Of a DNA stretch of 50,273 bases, positions 26,680 through 36,094 are shown in pieces (positions within the stretch are counted from its first letter, which is position 1; each line of letters starts with the position of its first letter). Both the position numbers and the translations under genes were made by a program. Origin of the DNA: Cytophagales bacterium (GTDB taxonomy: Bacteria > Bacteroidota > Bacteroidia > Cytophagales > Cyclobacteriaceae); NCBI GenBank assembly GCA_016124425.1, contig WGNT01000011.1, forward strand, positions 1 through 50,273, given 5' to 3'. The notes under the pieces were generated by a model. It had not been told where the DNA came from. It ran no database searches and was given only the letters and a program-made list of their open reading frames with translations.

Positions 26680-28338
26680 TCACCCCGACACAGTGACATC
26701 AAACGCGCCGTTTACTACCTCACCTTCTATTTTCACCTGAATCCAAATTCTATAATCACCCGGAGAGGGAAAAGCATAGGGGAAGCTAACTATGGCATGT
26801 TCTTCATGTTCCGGATTTACGTACATGCTGTGTCCACTATTTCCCATTAGCAGGCTGTCTCGTTCTTGAACCGGCATTTGATCTAACAAAGAAATTACCC
26901 TGTCAACACTGTCCATAAAGGGAATTCCGGACGGAAGTTGCCCAAAACCGGTATTGCCGGTGGCAAATCGTTCGAGTAACATCTCCTGAGAGCCCGCAGA
27001 ATAATTCCCAGAAGGATGAAGATGAATATAGACCGATCCGTCGTGTTTCATCGCCACCGCATGTCCCATCATCCCCAAATAGGGCTCAATCACAGCCGGG
27101 TTCCCCTCGCTGTCAAAAAATTCGAAATCCAAACTGTAGAGTTTTCCGACCACATAGTCCGCTACCTCTGACTGCCACATTGCACCGCATCCTCCTGCCA
27201 AATCAATTCGCACTCCAGGTTTACCACATAGCAAAAACTCCGTATCAAGCATCTGAACTGCTTTTTTGGAGTCGATTGAGGTGGAGATCAAGTAACTATC
27301 GTCACGGTCAATAGCAGGAAACTGAGCGGAAATCAGTTGAAACGGTGTTGACTCAGGTATCGTAAGGTCGCTTACTATGGTTTCTGAAAAACCGGTAAAC
27401 CTTGTAAAATCAGCAAAAACATGGTAATCACCCGCAGGAAGGGCTGGTAAAATCGAACTAAAATGAAGGGAATCAATCCGCTTGGGATGTAGGTGGGCAA
27501 ATACATCCAAGGACTCCTTTCGGATCAAAAACATATGGATTAATTTTCCGTGATCCGGAACAATATAGCTCATTTTCCGAACGGTATTGCCCCATCTTAA
27601 TTCCTCCTTATCAATCTTAAGATCAAGGACATTACCCCTATCTGATACTTGTGCTTGGGTGATTCCCTTAATCGGCTTATACAAGTTTCGTGAATAGTTC
27701 TCCGCCTCACTATCCCACCAGGATTTCCCTCCCCAGAGAATAAGCAACATAACGCATGTCCCAACAATAATTCCTTTAGTTTTTTGCGCACTTCGCGGAA
27801 TATCCCGGTCAACACCGGGGCTTCTCAAACTATCGCCCATGGCGGAGGCAATGATGGTGACCATTAAAACCACCAAGAAAAGGCATAACACAGTTAAGAT
27901 CAAGCCAAGGTTAACGGGCATTTCATTTTGCGCTGTAGGAAGCGCCATTACGGGAATGGTAGCCTCAAAAAACTCATTCCCCTGTGCTAAAGTCAGGTGA
28001 ACACTGGACGCACCGGCACCCATAAACCAAAGTTCCAACTCATATTTGCCGGGTTCATCTGCCACAGGTATCAGTGGATCGGAAACAGGCGTCCCACTGA
28101 GACCTGCAGACCAATAGACTGGCTTAGCGTCAATCGTGATTCCTTTTGGGTTTTCCGGTAGAATCACCGTTACGGTAGCGGTTCCCGGAATCACGTCTGG
28201 AGGATTCACGTTTGCCAATATTCGGTATGGCCCCAACATCCCTTCATAAATTACCCCGGGGCTTCCCACATGCCCGCTTCCAGCCAACAAAATACCTACT
28301 AAAACAAAAAACCTTACCCAAACGAAGAACTTTGCCAT
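26680..28338 (-). CDS. Membrane protein with His-rich YtkA/cupredoxin-like periplasmic domains
   Basis: This 552-residue protein has an N-terminal signal segment and two membrane helices (about residues 145-167 and 190-205). The helices separate an N-terminal beta-sandwich (RILANVNPPDVIPGTATVTV) from a larger C-terminal periplasmic region. The latter contains HGKLIHMFLIRKESLDVFAHLHP and VYIHLHPSGNYSAG, a histidine-rich pattern seen in YtkA/FixH-like and heavy-metal-associated proteins. Metal binding is therefore possible but unproven. It starts 4 bp after the stop of the polytopic membrane protein gene, so the two form one operon and probably one complex. Confidence 0.7.
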   Translation of the reverse strand: MAKFFVWVRFFVLVGILLAGSGHVGSPGVIYEGMLGPYRILANVNPPDVIPGTATVTVILPENPKGITIDAKPVYWSAGLSGTPVSDPLIPVADEPGKYELELWFMGAGASSVHLTLAQGNEFFEATIPVMALPTAQNEMPVNLGLILTVLCLFLVVLMVTIIASAMGDSLRSPGVDRDIPRSAQKTKGIIVGTCVMLLILWGGKSWWDSEAENYSRNLYKPIKGITQAQVSDRGNVLDLKIDKEELRWGNTVRKMSYIVPDHGKLIHMFLIRKESLDVFAHLHPKRIDSLHFSSILPALPAGDYHVFADFTRFTGFSETIVSDLTIPESTPFQLISAQFPAIDRDDSYLISTSIDSKKAVQMLDTEFLLCGKPGVRIDLAGGCGAMWQSEVADYVVGKLYSLDFEFFDSEGNPAVIEPYLGMMGHAVAMKHDGSVYIHLHPSGNYSAGSQEMLLERFATGNTGFGQLPSGIPFMDSVDRVISLLDQMPVQERDSLLMGNSGHSMYVNPEHEEHAIVSFPYAFPSPGDYRIWIQVKIEGEVVNGAFDVTVSG

Positions 28339-28342
28339 ACAC

Positions 28343-29539
28343 TTAACGCTTTACCTGGGACATCCAGTTGCCAAAAGAAAGACCGATTCGGGCGCTCAGG
28401 ACGGCAAACACCACTGCGATAGCCAATCCCTTTACCAAGGCCCATCCGGTATCCATAGATCCAGGATGGAATGCAAAACGGTATTCCCAGTCAGGGTTGC
28501 TGCTATAGGGCCACGAAAACCGTCCAAAAAACCACCCTCTCGCCGCTTCGGTGTTTAGAAAATCAGCAAAAAACCACTGAAATGGCACAAAAAAAGCGAG
28601 GAACCCTATTGCCAGACCAAGGGATAGCAACCATCGCGAGGATATCCGCCACCTGTCTACAAACATGTCTATGACTAAGGAAGGTATGATAAGTAACAAT
28701 GGAAAGTGAAAAGGCTGATACTGGGTAATGTGGTTGTAAACGGGACTCAATCGAGGTTCAGCCGGGAAAAGGGGAAGTATCCAGACCATCATAGCCATCA
28801 AGAGCGAATAGGCCACAGCCATCATGGTACCGCCCCATTTATATGGGGATGCATAAGATATCGACACAATTAGTAGTGGAAATACAATTGCCGCCACTTT
28901 ATATGCCGTAGCACCGTGCAATTTGTTATTAAAGAAAAATTCGGAAACCATAATGTAGGCCATTACTAATAAAAAGCCCGCCGACAGCCCAAACAATACC
29001 TGCAAACGCGACTTAATTGCTGGATTCTTTGTGATATCAAAATTATTTTGAGTCGCCAGCACACTAACGATAGCCCCAAACTGTATCATTATCATACCCA
29101 GTCCCAACACCAAATGTGGTGGTGAAAGGATTTTCACATCCAGGCCGTACGTATTATGCCACCAGTCGTCGAAGGGTGCCGAAGTCAACATGGCAAATGC
29201 CCCCCAAATGCAAAACATGGCACCTAAGGAACCATGGAAAATGCCCCAAAACCGAATACTGGCTCCCTTTTCGGCACTGTTTCCCCAGAAACTCGTTTTC
29301 AACACGCGGATGCCTGAAAAAACTCCCGCCACAACTGCGCCGAGGTACATCACTAAATGAGGGGGAGACAACAATCCATCTCTTCCTACACTCATATGCC
29401 AAGATATATCCCAAATCAAACCCACGGCAATACACAAACTCGAAAAAACCGAAGCATAAACATAGGCAGGAATTTGAATGCTTTGAGTGTCAACCTGCTC
29501 CCGGGAGTAAACAGGCTGAATTGAAATGGTTGAAGACAT
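28343..29539 (-). CDS. Polytopic membrane protein of unknown function
   Basis: The product has about ten hydrophobic segments and a conserved-looking first part (WDISWHMSVGRDGLLSPPHL, then VMYLGAVVAGV) with several histidines near helix ends. Such histidines often bind haem or metal. A second SPPHLVLGLGMIM segment repeats the SPPHL motif. I do not recognise a named family. I prefer the start at 29539 (MSSTISIQPVY); the frame is open to 29617, which would add an extra hydrophobic stretch. It is the first gene of a two-gene operon with the histidine-rich protein downstream. Confidence 0.65.
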   Translation of the reverse strand: MSSTISIQPVYSREQVDTQSIQIPAYVYASVFSSLCIAVGLIWDISWHMSVGRDGLLSPPHLVMYLGAVVAGVFSGIRVLKTSFWGNSAEKGASIRFWGIFHGSLGAMFCIWGAFAMLTSAPFDDWWHNTYGLDVKILSPPHLVLGLGMIMIQFGAIVSVLATQNNFDITKNPAIKSRLQVLFGLSAGFLLVMAYIMVSEFFFNNKLHGATAYKVAAIVFPLLIVSISYASPYKWGGTMMAVAYSLLMAMMVWILPLFPAEPRLSPVYNHITQYQPFHFPLLLIIPSLVIDMFVDRWRISSRWLLSLGLAIGFLAFFVPFQWFFADFLNTEAARGWFFGRFSWPYSSNPDWEYRFAFHPGSMDTGWALVKGLAIAVVFAVLSARIGLSFGNWMSQVKR

Positions 29540-29688
29540 GTCAGTTAACGGTTTTACGATAATAGGCATATATTCGCAAAAAAGAAAGAAATAGAGCAAT
29601 GGAAGTAACAAAAACACCTAAAAGGCATTTTTTTTAAAAGACCTAAGGTCACTTGACTCTAAGGCCATCTAGGTAAGGGAGAATATAC

Positions 29689-29725
29689 ACAGGGCACGGA
29701 GATCTATAGAACCTCCGTGCCCTGT
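29689..29725. terminator. Strong hairpin terminator after the UbiB-like kinase gene
   Basis: A perfect 13-bp GC-rich stem ACAGGGCACGGAG / CTCCGTGCCCTGT closes an 11-base loop. It lies about 95 bp beyond the stop of the minus-strand UbiB-like gene and upstream of the next operon. There is no long U-run, but the stem is the strongest in the window. Confidence 0.7.
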
Positions 29726-29817
29726 ATGTAATTTACTCCCATTTCGCCAATTTTTGTAGGTTTATCTCAGCGATGCCTAAAGGATTTTCCCGACAACTAG
29801 TCAGCTTTTGACAGCTA

Positions 29818-31137
29818 CTATTTTAACCAGTCAGGCTTGGTTGTGGTGATCTCTGCTTGAAGTTGATTCAACAGATTATAAAGTCCGAAGTACGTTCTGT
29901 TAATGTACAATCCGTGCCTTGAACCTCTCGCCTGTTTTGACTTCCGGAACATTTTATCGTTAGATATTCTGTCACCAAGCTTAAAGATCTGCTGGAAGTA
30001 CGCGTCGTCCGCAAAGTTAAAGGTATCCACATGAAACGGCTTGCCCAGCAAGGAAATCATCTCGCGGAAGATGGCTTTGAAATACTCCTGTTCTGCAGGG
30101 GTGTCTTTATGGCTGATAAACTCCAAATCGAAGAAAATCTGGTCTAGCTCTTCCTGTTTGATCAACAAATCCTTTTTAATCAAGGCAAAATACCCTTCAT
30201 AGAAATCTTTTGGAATGACTTTAACACAACCAAAATCAATCACCGCCAACTTCTCGTCTTTCTGAATTATAAAATTTCCGGGATGAGGATCAGCATGAAC
30301 CTGAAGCAACTCGTGAACTTGGTAGTGGTAGAAGTCCCACATGGCCTGTCCGATTTTGTTTTTAAGCTCCTGAGAAGGGTTGGTTAATAGCCATTCCCGG
30401 ATATGTAATCCTTGCATCCAGTCCATCGTGATAATACGCGGACTGCTTAATTGCTTGTAATAAATAGGAAAGCGTAGATTCGGTATATGGGCGCAGGCTT
30501 CTGCTATTTCTGTTCCCCTGCTTATCTCTAGTTCATAGTTGGTCTCTTCAAGCAGCTTTTCTTCCACTTCATCCATGTAATGATCAAGCTCCCGCTCATT
30601 CATGTTTAAGAGCCGCAAGGCAAACGGACGGACCAGTTTCAAATCTGAGCTCACACTTGAGGCAACTCCGGGATACTGGATCTTTACCGCGTAGGTTTTG
30701 CCCGCCTTAGTCGCTTGGTGTACCTGCCCGATAGAAGCCGCGTTAACCGCAGACGGGGTAAAGGTGTCGAACATGGTTTCGGGAGTCTCGCCGAAATATT
30801 GTTTGAATGTCTTAACAACTAAGGGATAAGAAAGTGGAGGCGCACTGTACTGCGCCATCGTAAACTTATCCTGATAGGCCCTCGGAAGCATGTTTTTGTC
30901 CATTGCCATCATCTGGGCAACTTTCAGCGCACTACCTTTTAGTTCGCTCAGTGAATCATAAATATCCGTGGCGTTATCCAGATGCAACTGCTCTTTCGTC
31001 ATTGAAGGATTTACGACCTTTTGGGCGTAATGCTTCATGTAATTCCCTCCAACCCTTGCCCCTGTCGTGATGAATTTTGCTGCACGCTGGACTTTTGAAA
31101 CCGGAATACTAGTTTGCTCTTTAATTGTTACTGCCAT
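29818..31137 (-). CDS. ABC1/AarF/UbiB-family atypical kinase
   Basis: UbiB/ADCK-family proteins have a protein-kinase-like fold and support quinone or lipid metabolism, probably as ATPases. Visible motifs are the A-rich loop NAASIGQVHQA, the ATP lysine in TYAVKIQYPG, the catalytic-loop HADPHPGNFII and the metal-site VIDFGCVKVIP. The family KxGQ motif reads KVAQ here (LKGSALKVAQMMA). No membrane helix is seen at the C terminus, unlike E. coli UbiB. It starts 3 bp after a TetR-type regulator, so the two form an operon. A menaquinone-related role is inferred. Confidence 0.88.
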   Translation of the reverse strand: MAVTIKEQTSIPVSKVQRAAKFITTGARVGGNYMKHYAQKVVNPSMTKEQLHLDNATDIYDSLSELKGSALKVAQMMAMDKNMLPRAYQDKFTMAQYSAPPLSYPLVVKTFKQYFGETPETMFDTFTPSAVNAASIGQVHQATKAGKTYAVKIQYPGVASSVSSDLKLVRPFALRLLNMNERELDHYMDEVEEKLLEETNYELEISRGTEIAEACAHIPNLRFPIYYKQLSSPRIITMDWMQGLHIREWLLTNPSQELKNKIGQAMWDFYHYQVHELLQVHADPHPGNFIIQKDEKLAVIDFGCVKVIPKDFYEGYFALIKKDLLIKQEELDQIFFDLEFISHKDTPAEQEYFKAIFREMISLLGKPFHVDTFNFADDAYFQQIFKLGDRISNDKMFRKSKQARGSRHGLYINRTYFGLYNLLNQLQAEITTTKPDWLK

Positions 31138-31140
31138 GAA

Positions 31141-31797
31141 TTATTTGGATTGATACAAAAATTTGGCGAAGTCCACAAAACTGTCAACCGCACTTTTGCC
31201 CATAAGGTCAAAAGCTAAATTTACTGACTTTTCTATGGCTGCGTCTGTTTTTTCAAATGCGGGAGAGGTGTCTTTTATCCAAAACTGGAAAATAAAAAGC
31301 ACTTGTAGCCAAACAGCCTCATCGTACCGCTCACTGATGTAGGGGCGATTCGCGATTTCTTCTGTCTCCTTACCCTCTAAGATAATCTCATTGACAAATT
31401 CTTTAAATTTTCCTTTGAAAGATTTGATTTCTTGTGGTAAGGAATGGCGCAAGTCTGGTTTCCCTCCGTAAAGACTAAGTAGATACGACCTATTTTTCTT
31501 AAGATGCTCTATCCACGTAAAGAAAAATCCAAGTAGCTTTTCGCGGGCTGTGTAGCTGGGATAAACCTCTTGGGCTTCAAGGTCATGTACGGTCTTGTCG
31601 AATACCATTTCCCAAACGGCAGACTTAATCGCTTCAAAAGAGGTAAAATAGTTATAAAATTCTTCCTCTTTTATGTTGAGGGATTTGGCAAATTTGAAAA
31701 CAGAAACAGGTTGGCTCCCATGTTCTAAAATATGCTCAACATAAGCGGTTATAATCACCTCTTTATAATTGACTTGATTTTCTATGTTTTCTGTCAT
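31141..31797 (-). CDS. TetR-family transcriptional regulator
   Basis: The N-terminal region has the TetR helix-turn-helix layout (AYVEHILEHGSQPVSVFKFA, KSLNIKEEEFYNYFTSFEAI). An all-helical ligand-binding domain follows (LLGFFFTWIEHLKKNRSYLL, WLQVLFIFQFWIKDTSPAFE). The length of 218 residues is normal. The recognition helix is more divergent than usual, so the family call rests on overall layout. It is upstream of and nearly joined to the ABC1 kinase gene, which may be its target. No clear palindrome is seen upstream. Confidence 0.78.
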   Translation of the reverse strand: MTENIENQVNYKEVIITAYVEHILEHGSQPVSVFKFAKSLNIKEEEFYNYFTSFEAIKSAVWEMVFDKTVHDLEAQEVYPSYTAREKLLGFFFTWIEHLKKNRSYLLSLYGGKPDLRHSLPQEIKSFKGKFKEFVNEIILEGKETEEIANRPYISERYDEAVWLQVLFIFQFWIKDTSPAFEKTDAAIEKSVNLAFDLMGKSAVDSFVDFAKFLYQSK

Positions 31798-31920
31798 GAT
31801 TTGATTTATTCATTTCCATTGAGGGGATAACAACAGAAACGAGTAAGAGGTTTATCAAATTGTTGGATTAATTTTTTAATGCGTATACATCCTATGCCGG
31901 AAATGAAAAAATGAAATTGT

Positions 31921-31954
31921 TTTGTGAAAAATAAACCAATCTCGAATACATTTA
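31921..31954 (+). promoter_or_regulatory. Candidate promoter of the S41 peptidase gene
   Basis: TTTG (31921-31924) and TACATTTA (31947-31954, 7 of 8 to TAnnTTTG) are 22 bp apart. They lie 35 bp upstream of the start codon. Confidence 0.4.
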
Positions 31955-31988
31955 CGTTTATTGTCGAAAGAGTAACCGTTTAATAAAA

Positions 31989-33314
31989 ATGAATTATCAA
32001 CGACACATAGTCTTCTTGGCACTACTTGTTGGATCACTAGGGACTTTTTCCTGTTATCCTGATGAAGATGTACCTGTTATAACAGAGGACAACATCAAAG
32101 AGGCGATCTACGATACAATGAAGGAATGGTATTTCTGGAACACCCAAATACCGACCAACATAGACGTATCGAGCTATACTTCACGTGAGCAATTGCTGTC
32201 ACGTCTGATCTTTCAGCCACTTGACCGCTGGTCTTACCTGACGACCCGCGAAGCGTTTGACAGATCCTTCACCGGGCAGAACGCCGGCTATGGATTTGGT
32301 TTTGGAATTGGGGAAAACGGATCCCTTTATATCTCCTTCGTCTATGCGGATGCTCCTGCCGGAAAGGACGGCTGGCAAAGGGGCTGGGAAATCACTCAGG
32401 TAAATGGCAGACCTATTTCCGAGTATCGGGCTGGCAATGGATATAATTTTCAACTTGGACCTAATACCCCGGGAATCCAAAACAGCTTTACGCTAAAGCT
32501 ACCTGACGGGAGTACGACCACCCGTACCCTAACGAAAGCAGATTACCAATCCAACTCCGTTCTTCATAAAGAAGTGTTTTCAGAGGAAGGAAAAAATATT
32601 GGCTACTGGGTGTATAATGGCTTTCAGGCAACGCGGGGTCAAAGCCCCACAAGAAGCCTTGAAGTGGAAGAGGCTTTGAAATTCTTCGAAAGTGCTAACA
32701 TTCAGGAATTAATTTTGGATCTTAGATACAATGGAGGAGGCTCAGTTGACGTGGCTGAACAGCTTATGAACGCGCTGATACCTGCAGTACACTCTGGTAA
32801 GTTGATGTACACAAACGCGTTGAATGGAGACAAATCGAACTTAAACGAATCTCAGGATTTCAAAAAAACGGGCAGCCTGGAATTGAGCAAGGTGGTCTTT
32901 ATCACTTCAAGGGGATCGGCTTCCGCGTCTGAGTTGATTATTAATTGTCTTGAACCCTATATGGATATTGCGCTAGTCGGTGCCAATACCTACGGCAAGC
33001 CGGTGGGATCATTTCCGCTATCGAGATACAATACCGCGCTTTCTGCAAACGATGTAGAGCTGGTGCCAATCACGTTTGCGATTGCAAACGCCGACGGAAA
33101 GGCAGAATATTACGACGGATTTCCTGTAGATGTCCTGGTTAACGATGACATTTCCCGCAACTGGGGTGATCCGGAAGAAAGCCGCCTGCAGGCCGCCTTA
33201 AATTATTTGCGGTTTGGGTCCCTATCGCCAACGGAGAGACGTACTTATGTGGACCACGGCTGGGAAATGATCGATAATTTCACCGGCTTGGAGAAGGAGT
33301 TTCCCGTCTATTAA
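31989..33314 (+). CDS. S41-family peptidase lipoprotein (tail-specific/CtpA-like)
   Basis: The signal peptide ends in LGTFSC, with the lipid-modified cysteine at residue 22. A helical N-terminal domain (IKEAIYDTMKEWYFWNTQIP) typical of Bacteroidota S41 proteases comes first. A PDZ-like domain follows (YGFGFGIGENGSLYISFVYA, GWEITQVNGRPIS) and then the protease core: LILDLRYNGGGSVDVAEQL, the serine in TSRGSASASELI, and the lysine in TYGKPVGS. The Ser-Lys dyad is intact. The length of 441 residues is normal. It acts at the cell surface or in the periplasm. It stands alone in this window. Confidence 0.92.
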   Translation: MNYQRHIVFLALLVGSLGTFSCYPDEDVPVITEDNIKEAIYDTMKEWYFWNTQIPTNIDVSSYTSREQLLSRLIFQPLDRWSYLTTREAFDRSFTGQNAGYGFGFGIGENGSLYISFVYADAPAGKDGWQRGWEITQVNGRPISEYRAGNGYNFQLGPNTPGIQNSFTLKLPDGSTTTRTLTKADYQSNSVLHKEVFSEEGKNIGYWVYNGFQATRGQSPTRSLEVEEALKFFESANIQELILDLRYNGGGSVDVAEQLMNALIPAVHSGKLMYTNALNGDKSNLNESQDFKKTGSLELSKVVFITSRGSASASELIINCLEPYMDIALVGANTYGKPVGSFPLSRYNTALSANDVELVPITFAIANADGKAEYYDGFPVDVLVNDDISRNWGDPEESRLQAALNYLRFGSLSPTERRTYVDHGWEMIDNFTGLEKEFPVY

Positions 33315-33508
33315 TCACCATCCAAAACATCGAATTGACGGCTATGCAGACCCTGGTCCTGGTAGGAGGGGAAAAAGACAATACCTGCCTTAGTGGGGTA
33401 CATCATGTCGTTTTGGGCACTGAATTCACATAGATGCGTATTTATTGAAAGCGAATGGCCTACGCACCTAAAAGATAAAGGAATAAGTTCACCTATCCCA
33501 TGGAGTGG

Positions 33509-33937
33509 TTACACTTTTCGCTGCCTGTAAGTGGTGTAATCCCCGTCCTGAATCCGGGTAAGGTTTGATACAGATCCTTGGTAAATATAGGTCCAGCAGG
33601 TGAGGCGTCCATTTTCTGTTTCTACAAACACCTTCTCTCGGGAATATTCGGGTGTTTCGGAATCGTTGATACCTTCGTATAGATCAAGCTCTTCCCAGAG
33701 ATGAGAACATTGGTCTAGCGTATAAATTTCCCCATGAACAAACCCTTCTAAAGCATCAGAGACTACCAATCCGGGATACTCGCCTAGATCATAAAGCAAT
33801 CCTAAAACACGGCCGACACCCAGGTATGTAGCTGCAGACCTGAGCTTTTGTCCTACCGGGTGCTCAAATGCAGTGATCAGGGTGCCGTAAACAAACAGAA
33901 GATCCACGAGATAAGGTAAATTACTTGTGCCGATCAA
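33509..33937 (-). CDS. Gamma-glutamylcyclotransferase-like protein (GGCT/AIG2)
   Basis: The YGTL motif (LLFVYGTLITAFEHP) and the catalytic-type glutamate in ELDLYEG mark the GGCT/AIG2 fold. The length of 142 residues suits the family. Members release 5-oxoproline from gamma-glutamyl amines or peptides, but many bacterial ones are uncharacterised. The start overlaps the 3' end of hisIE by 17 bp, so it is translationally coupled to the histidine operon although no link to histidine synthesis is known. Confidence 0.85.
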   Translation of the reverse strand: MIGTSNLPYLVDLLFVYGTLITAFEHPVGQKLRSAATYLGVGRVLGLLYDLGEYPGLVVSDALEGFVHGEIYTLDQCSHLWEELDLYEGINDSETPEYSREKVFVETENGRLTCWTYIYQGSVSNLTRIQDGDYTTYRQRKV

Positions 33938-34529
33938 TCAGCACCTGCATCACTTCATCCAATTCATAACCCTTGGCTTCCAGTAACACGAGGTAATGAA
34001 AGAGCAGATCTGCGGCTTCTCCCATAAAGAGCGCCTTATTATCGTCTTTGGCTTCGATCACGATTTCTATGGCTTCTTCCCCTACTTTCTGGGCTACCTT
34101 GTTGATGCCCTTCGCAAAAAGCGATGCCGTATACGAGCCATCTGAAGGGTTATTCTTACGGTCTTTAATGACTTCGCGAAGCCTGTCGATAAAGTATGTT
34201 TGAGATTTATTTTTATCCGCAAAGCACGTGTCATCGCCCGTGTGGCAAACCGGTCCTTTTGGGATTACATACACAAGAAGCGTATCTCCATCGCAATCCA
34301 CTTGCATATCCGAAATCATCAAAAAATTACCGGATGTTTCTCCTTTTGTCCAAAGACGCTGTTTCGTGCGGCTGTAGAAGGTTACTTTCCCTGAGGCTTG
34401 GGATTGGGCAAGGGCCTCTTGATTCATATAACCAAGCATCAACACCTGCTTAGTCACGATGTCTTGTATGATGGCTGGAACCAGTCCGTCACCTTTTTCA
34501 AAATCTATATTCAGTTCTCTTCGTGCCAT
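33921..34529 (-). CDS. hisIE: Bifunctional phosphoribosyl-AMP cyclohydrolase / phosphoribosyl-ATP pyrophosphatase
   Basis: This enzyme performs steps 2 and 3 of histidine synthesis. The HisI domain (about residues 1-115) has YSRTKQRLWTKGETSGN, the metal-binding VDCDGDTLL and cysteines in PVCHTGDDTCF. The HisE domain (about 115-202) has KVAQKVGEEAIEIVIEAK and a helical C terminus. The length of 202 residues is normal for the fused form. It is 55 bp downstream of hisF and precedes the cyclotransferase gene. Confidence 0.97.
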   Translation of the reverse strand: MARRELNIDFEKGDGLVPAIIQDIVTKQVLMLGYMNQEALAQSQASGKVTFYSRTKQRLWTKGETSGNFLMISDMQVDCDGDTLLVYVIPKGPVCHTGDDTCFADKNKSQTYFIDRLREVIKDRKNNPSDGSYTASLFAKGINKVAQKVGEEAIEIVIEAKDDNKALFMGEAADLLFHYLVLLEAKGYELDEVMQVLIDRHK

Positions 34530-34584
34530 GTTTTATTTTTTACTGTTACGGGAAATCATCCCAAAGGCTTACTGGGATGGATAC

Positions 34585-35340
34585 TTATAAGCGTACAGCA
34601 ACCCCTTCCCTGTCTAAATAGCTTTTTAGTTCGGGAATCGGGATTTCCTTAAAGTGGAAAATACTAGCTGCTAATGCGGCGTCCGCTTTCCCTACCGTAA
34701 AGACATCCTTGAAATGAGACATACTGCCAGCACCTCCTGAGGCGATGATGGGTATAGATAGCATCGACGAAAGTTCAGAAGTAATTCCGTTGGCAAAGCC
34801 CGACTTTACGCCATCGTGGTCCATACTGGTAAGCAGAATCTCCCCCGCCCCTCGGTCGCACACTTCCTGAGCCCACCGCTGAGTAACAAAGGTAGTAGGT
34901 CTACGCCCTCCGTGAGTATGGACCAAATCCACCCCGTCCACGGATTTGGTGTCAATAGCAACCACAATACATTGACTACCAAATTCCCTTGCCATTTCAT
35001 TTACGATCGAAGGGTTTTTTACCGCTGAGGAGTTGATACTGATCTTGTCGGCTCCTGCATTTAATAGGGCCTTCACGTCATCTACGGTAGAGATTCCACC
35101 ACCTACCGTAAAAGGGATGTTGATTGTTTTGGCTATTTTGGTGACTAGCTCTACCAGCGTCTTTCGTTTTTCTACCGTGGCAGTAATATCCAAAAAAACC
35201 AGCTCATCCGCTCCTTCAAGGGCATAAATACTTCCCAATTCAACCGGATCTCCGGCATCGCGCAGTTCCACAAAGTTCACGCCTTTGACAGTGCGCCCGT
35301 CTTTGATGTCCAAGCAGGGAATAATTCTCTTTGTCAGCAT
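34585..35340 (-). CDS. hisF: Imidazole glycerol phosphate synthase, cyclase subunit
   Basis: HisF forms IGP and AICAR from PRFAR using ammonia from HisH. The (beta/alpha)8 barrel residues are clear: catalytic D11 ([10 protein letters not shown]) and D130 (VVAID), phosphate-binding GGGIST and ASGGAGSM. The length of 251 residues is normal. It is 30 bp after hisA. Confidence 0.97.
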   Translation of the reverse strand: MLTKRIIPCLDIKDGRTVKGVNFVELRDAGDPVELGSIYALEGADELVFLDITATVEKRKTLVELVTKIAKTINIPFTVGGGISTVDDVKALLNAGADKISINSSAVKNPSIVNEMAREFGSQCIVVAIDTKSVDGVDLVHTHGGRRPTTFVTQRWAQEVCDRGAGEILLTSMDHDGVKSGFANGITSELSSMLSIPIIASGGAGSMSHFKDVFTVGKADAALAASIFHFKEIPIPELKSYLDREGVAVRL

Positions 35341-35370
35341 TATTTTTTTGGCCAGCGGCCTTTTTACGGT

Positions 35371-36090
35371 CTATTTTACAAAACTTGCCAAATCGGCCAA
35401 ACTTACTCTACCTTCATAAAACGCCTTGCCCACGATGGTGCCGAATACGCCAAGTTTTTCCAAGGCGTCCAGATCAGCCATAGAAGACACGCCACCACTG
35501 GCAATGAGCTGTATTTCAGGTACTTCCTGCATTATTTCCCGATAAAGATCCAGAGAAGGACCTTGCAATAGGCCATCCTTCGCTACATCCGTACAGATCA
35601 CGTAACGGGCACCGCGTTTCCGGTAAGCATCAATAAAGGCAATCACTTCCCTTTCGGTCGTTTCGGCCCAACCCGATATGGCAATCATCCGGTCTTTTGC
35701 ATCTGCCCCCAAAATTATTTTTTCACCGCCATGCTTTTGCAGCCAACGGTCAAAAAGCGTGGGGTTTTTTACGGCTATACTACCTCCAGTGACCTGTTTA
35801 GCCCCTAAGGAAAAAGCGAGTTCCAATGACTCCTCGGATTGTATGCCGCCTCCAAAGTCGATCCAAAGGCTCGTCTCGATCGCAATTCGCTTTAAAACCT
35901 CGGCATTTACGAGTTGCTTCTGCTTTGCTCCATCCAAATCGACAAGGTGCAGGCGTCGGAGTCCAGCGTCCTCAAAGACTTTGGCCACGGCGACGGGGTC
36001 GTCAGAATACGATTTTTTTTGGGCATAGTCCCCCTGCGTAAGGCGCACACATGCACCGCCAATAATATCTATGGCCGGGATGATTTCCAT
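35371..36090 (-). CDS. hisA: ProFAR isomerase (phosphoribosylformimino-AICAR-phosphate isomerase)
   Basis: HisA performs the Amadori rearrangement of ProFAR. Catalytic aspartates are at D8 (IIPAIDIIGG) and D130 (ILGAD), with phosphate-binding motifs FGGGIQS and ASGGVSS. The length of 239 residues is normal. It starts 4 bp after the hisH stop, which indicates tight coupling. Confidence 0.97.
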   Translation of the reverse strand: MEIIPAIDIIGGACVRLTQGDYAQKKSYSDDPVAVAKVFEDAGLRRLHLVDLDGAKQKQLVNAEVLKRIAIETSLWIDFGGGIQSEESLELAFSLGAKQVTGGSIAVKNPTLFDRWLQKHGGEKIILGADAKDRMIAISGWAETTEREVIAFIDAYRKRGARYVICTDVAKDGLLQGPSLDLYREIMQEVPEIQLIASGGVSSMADLDALEKLGVFGTIVGKAFYEGRVSLADLASFVK

Positions 36091-36094
36091 GGTA

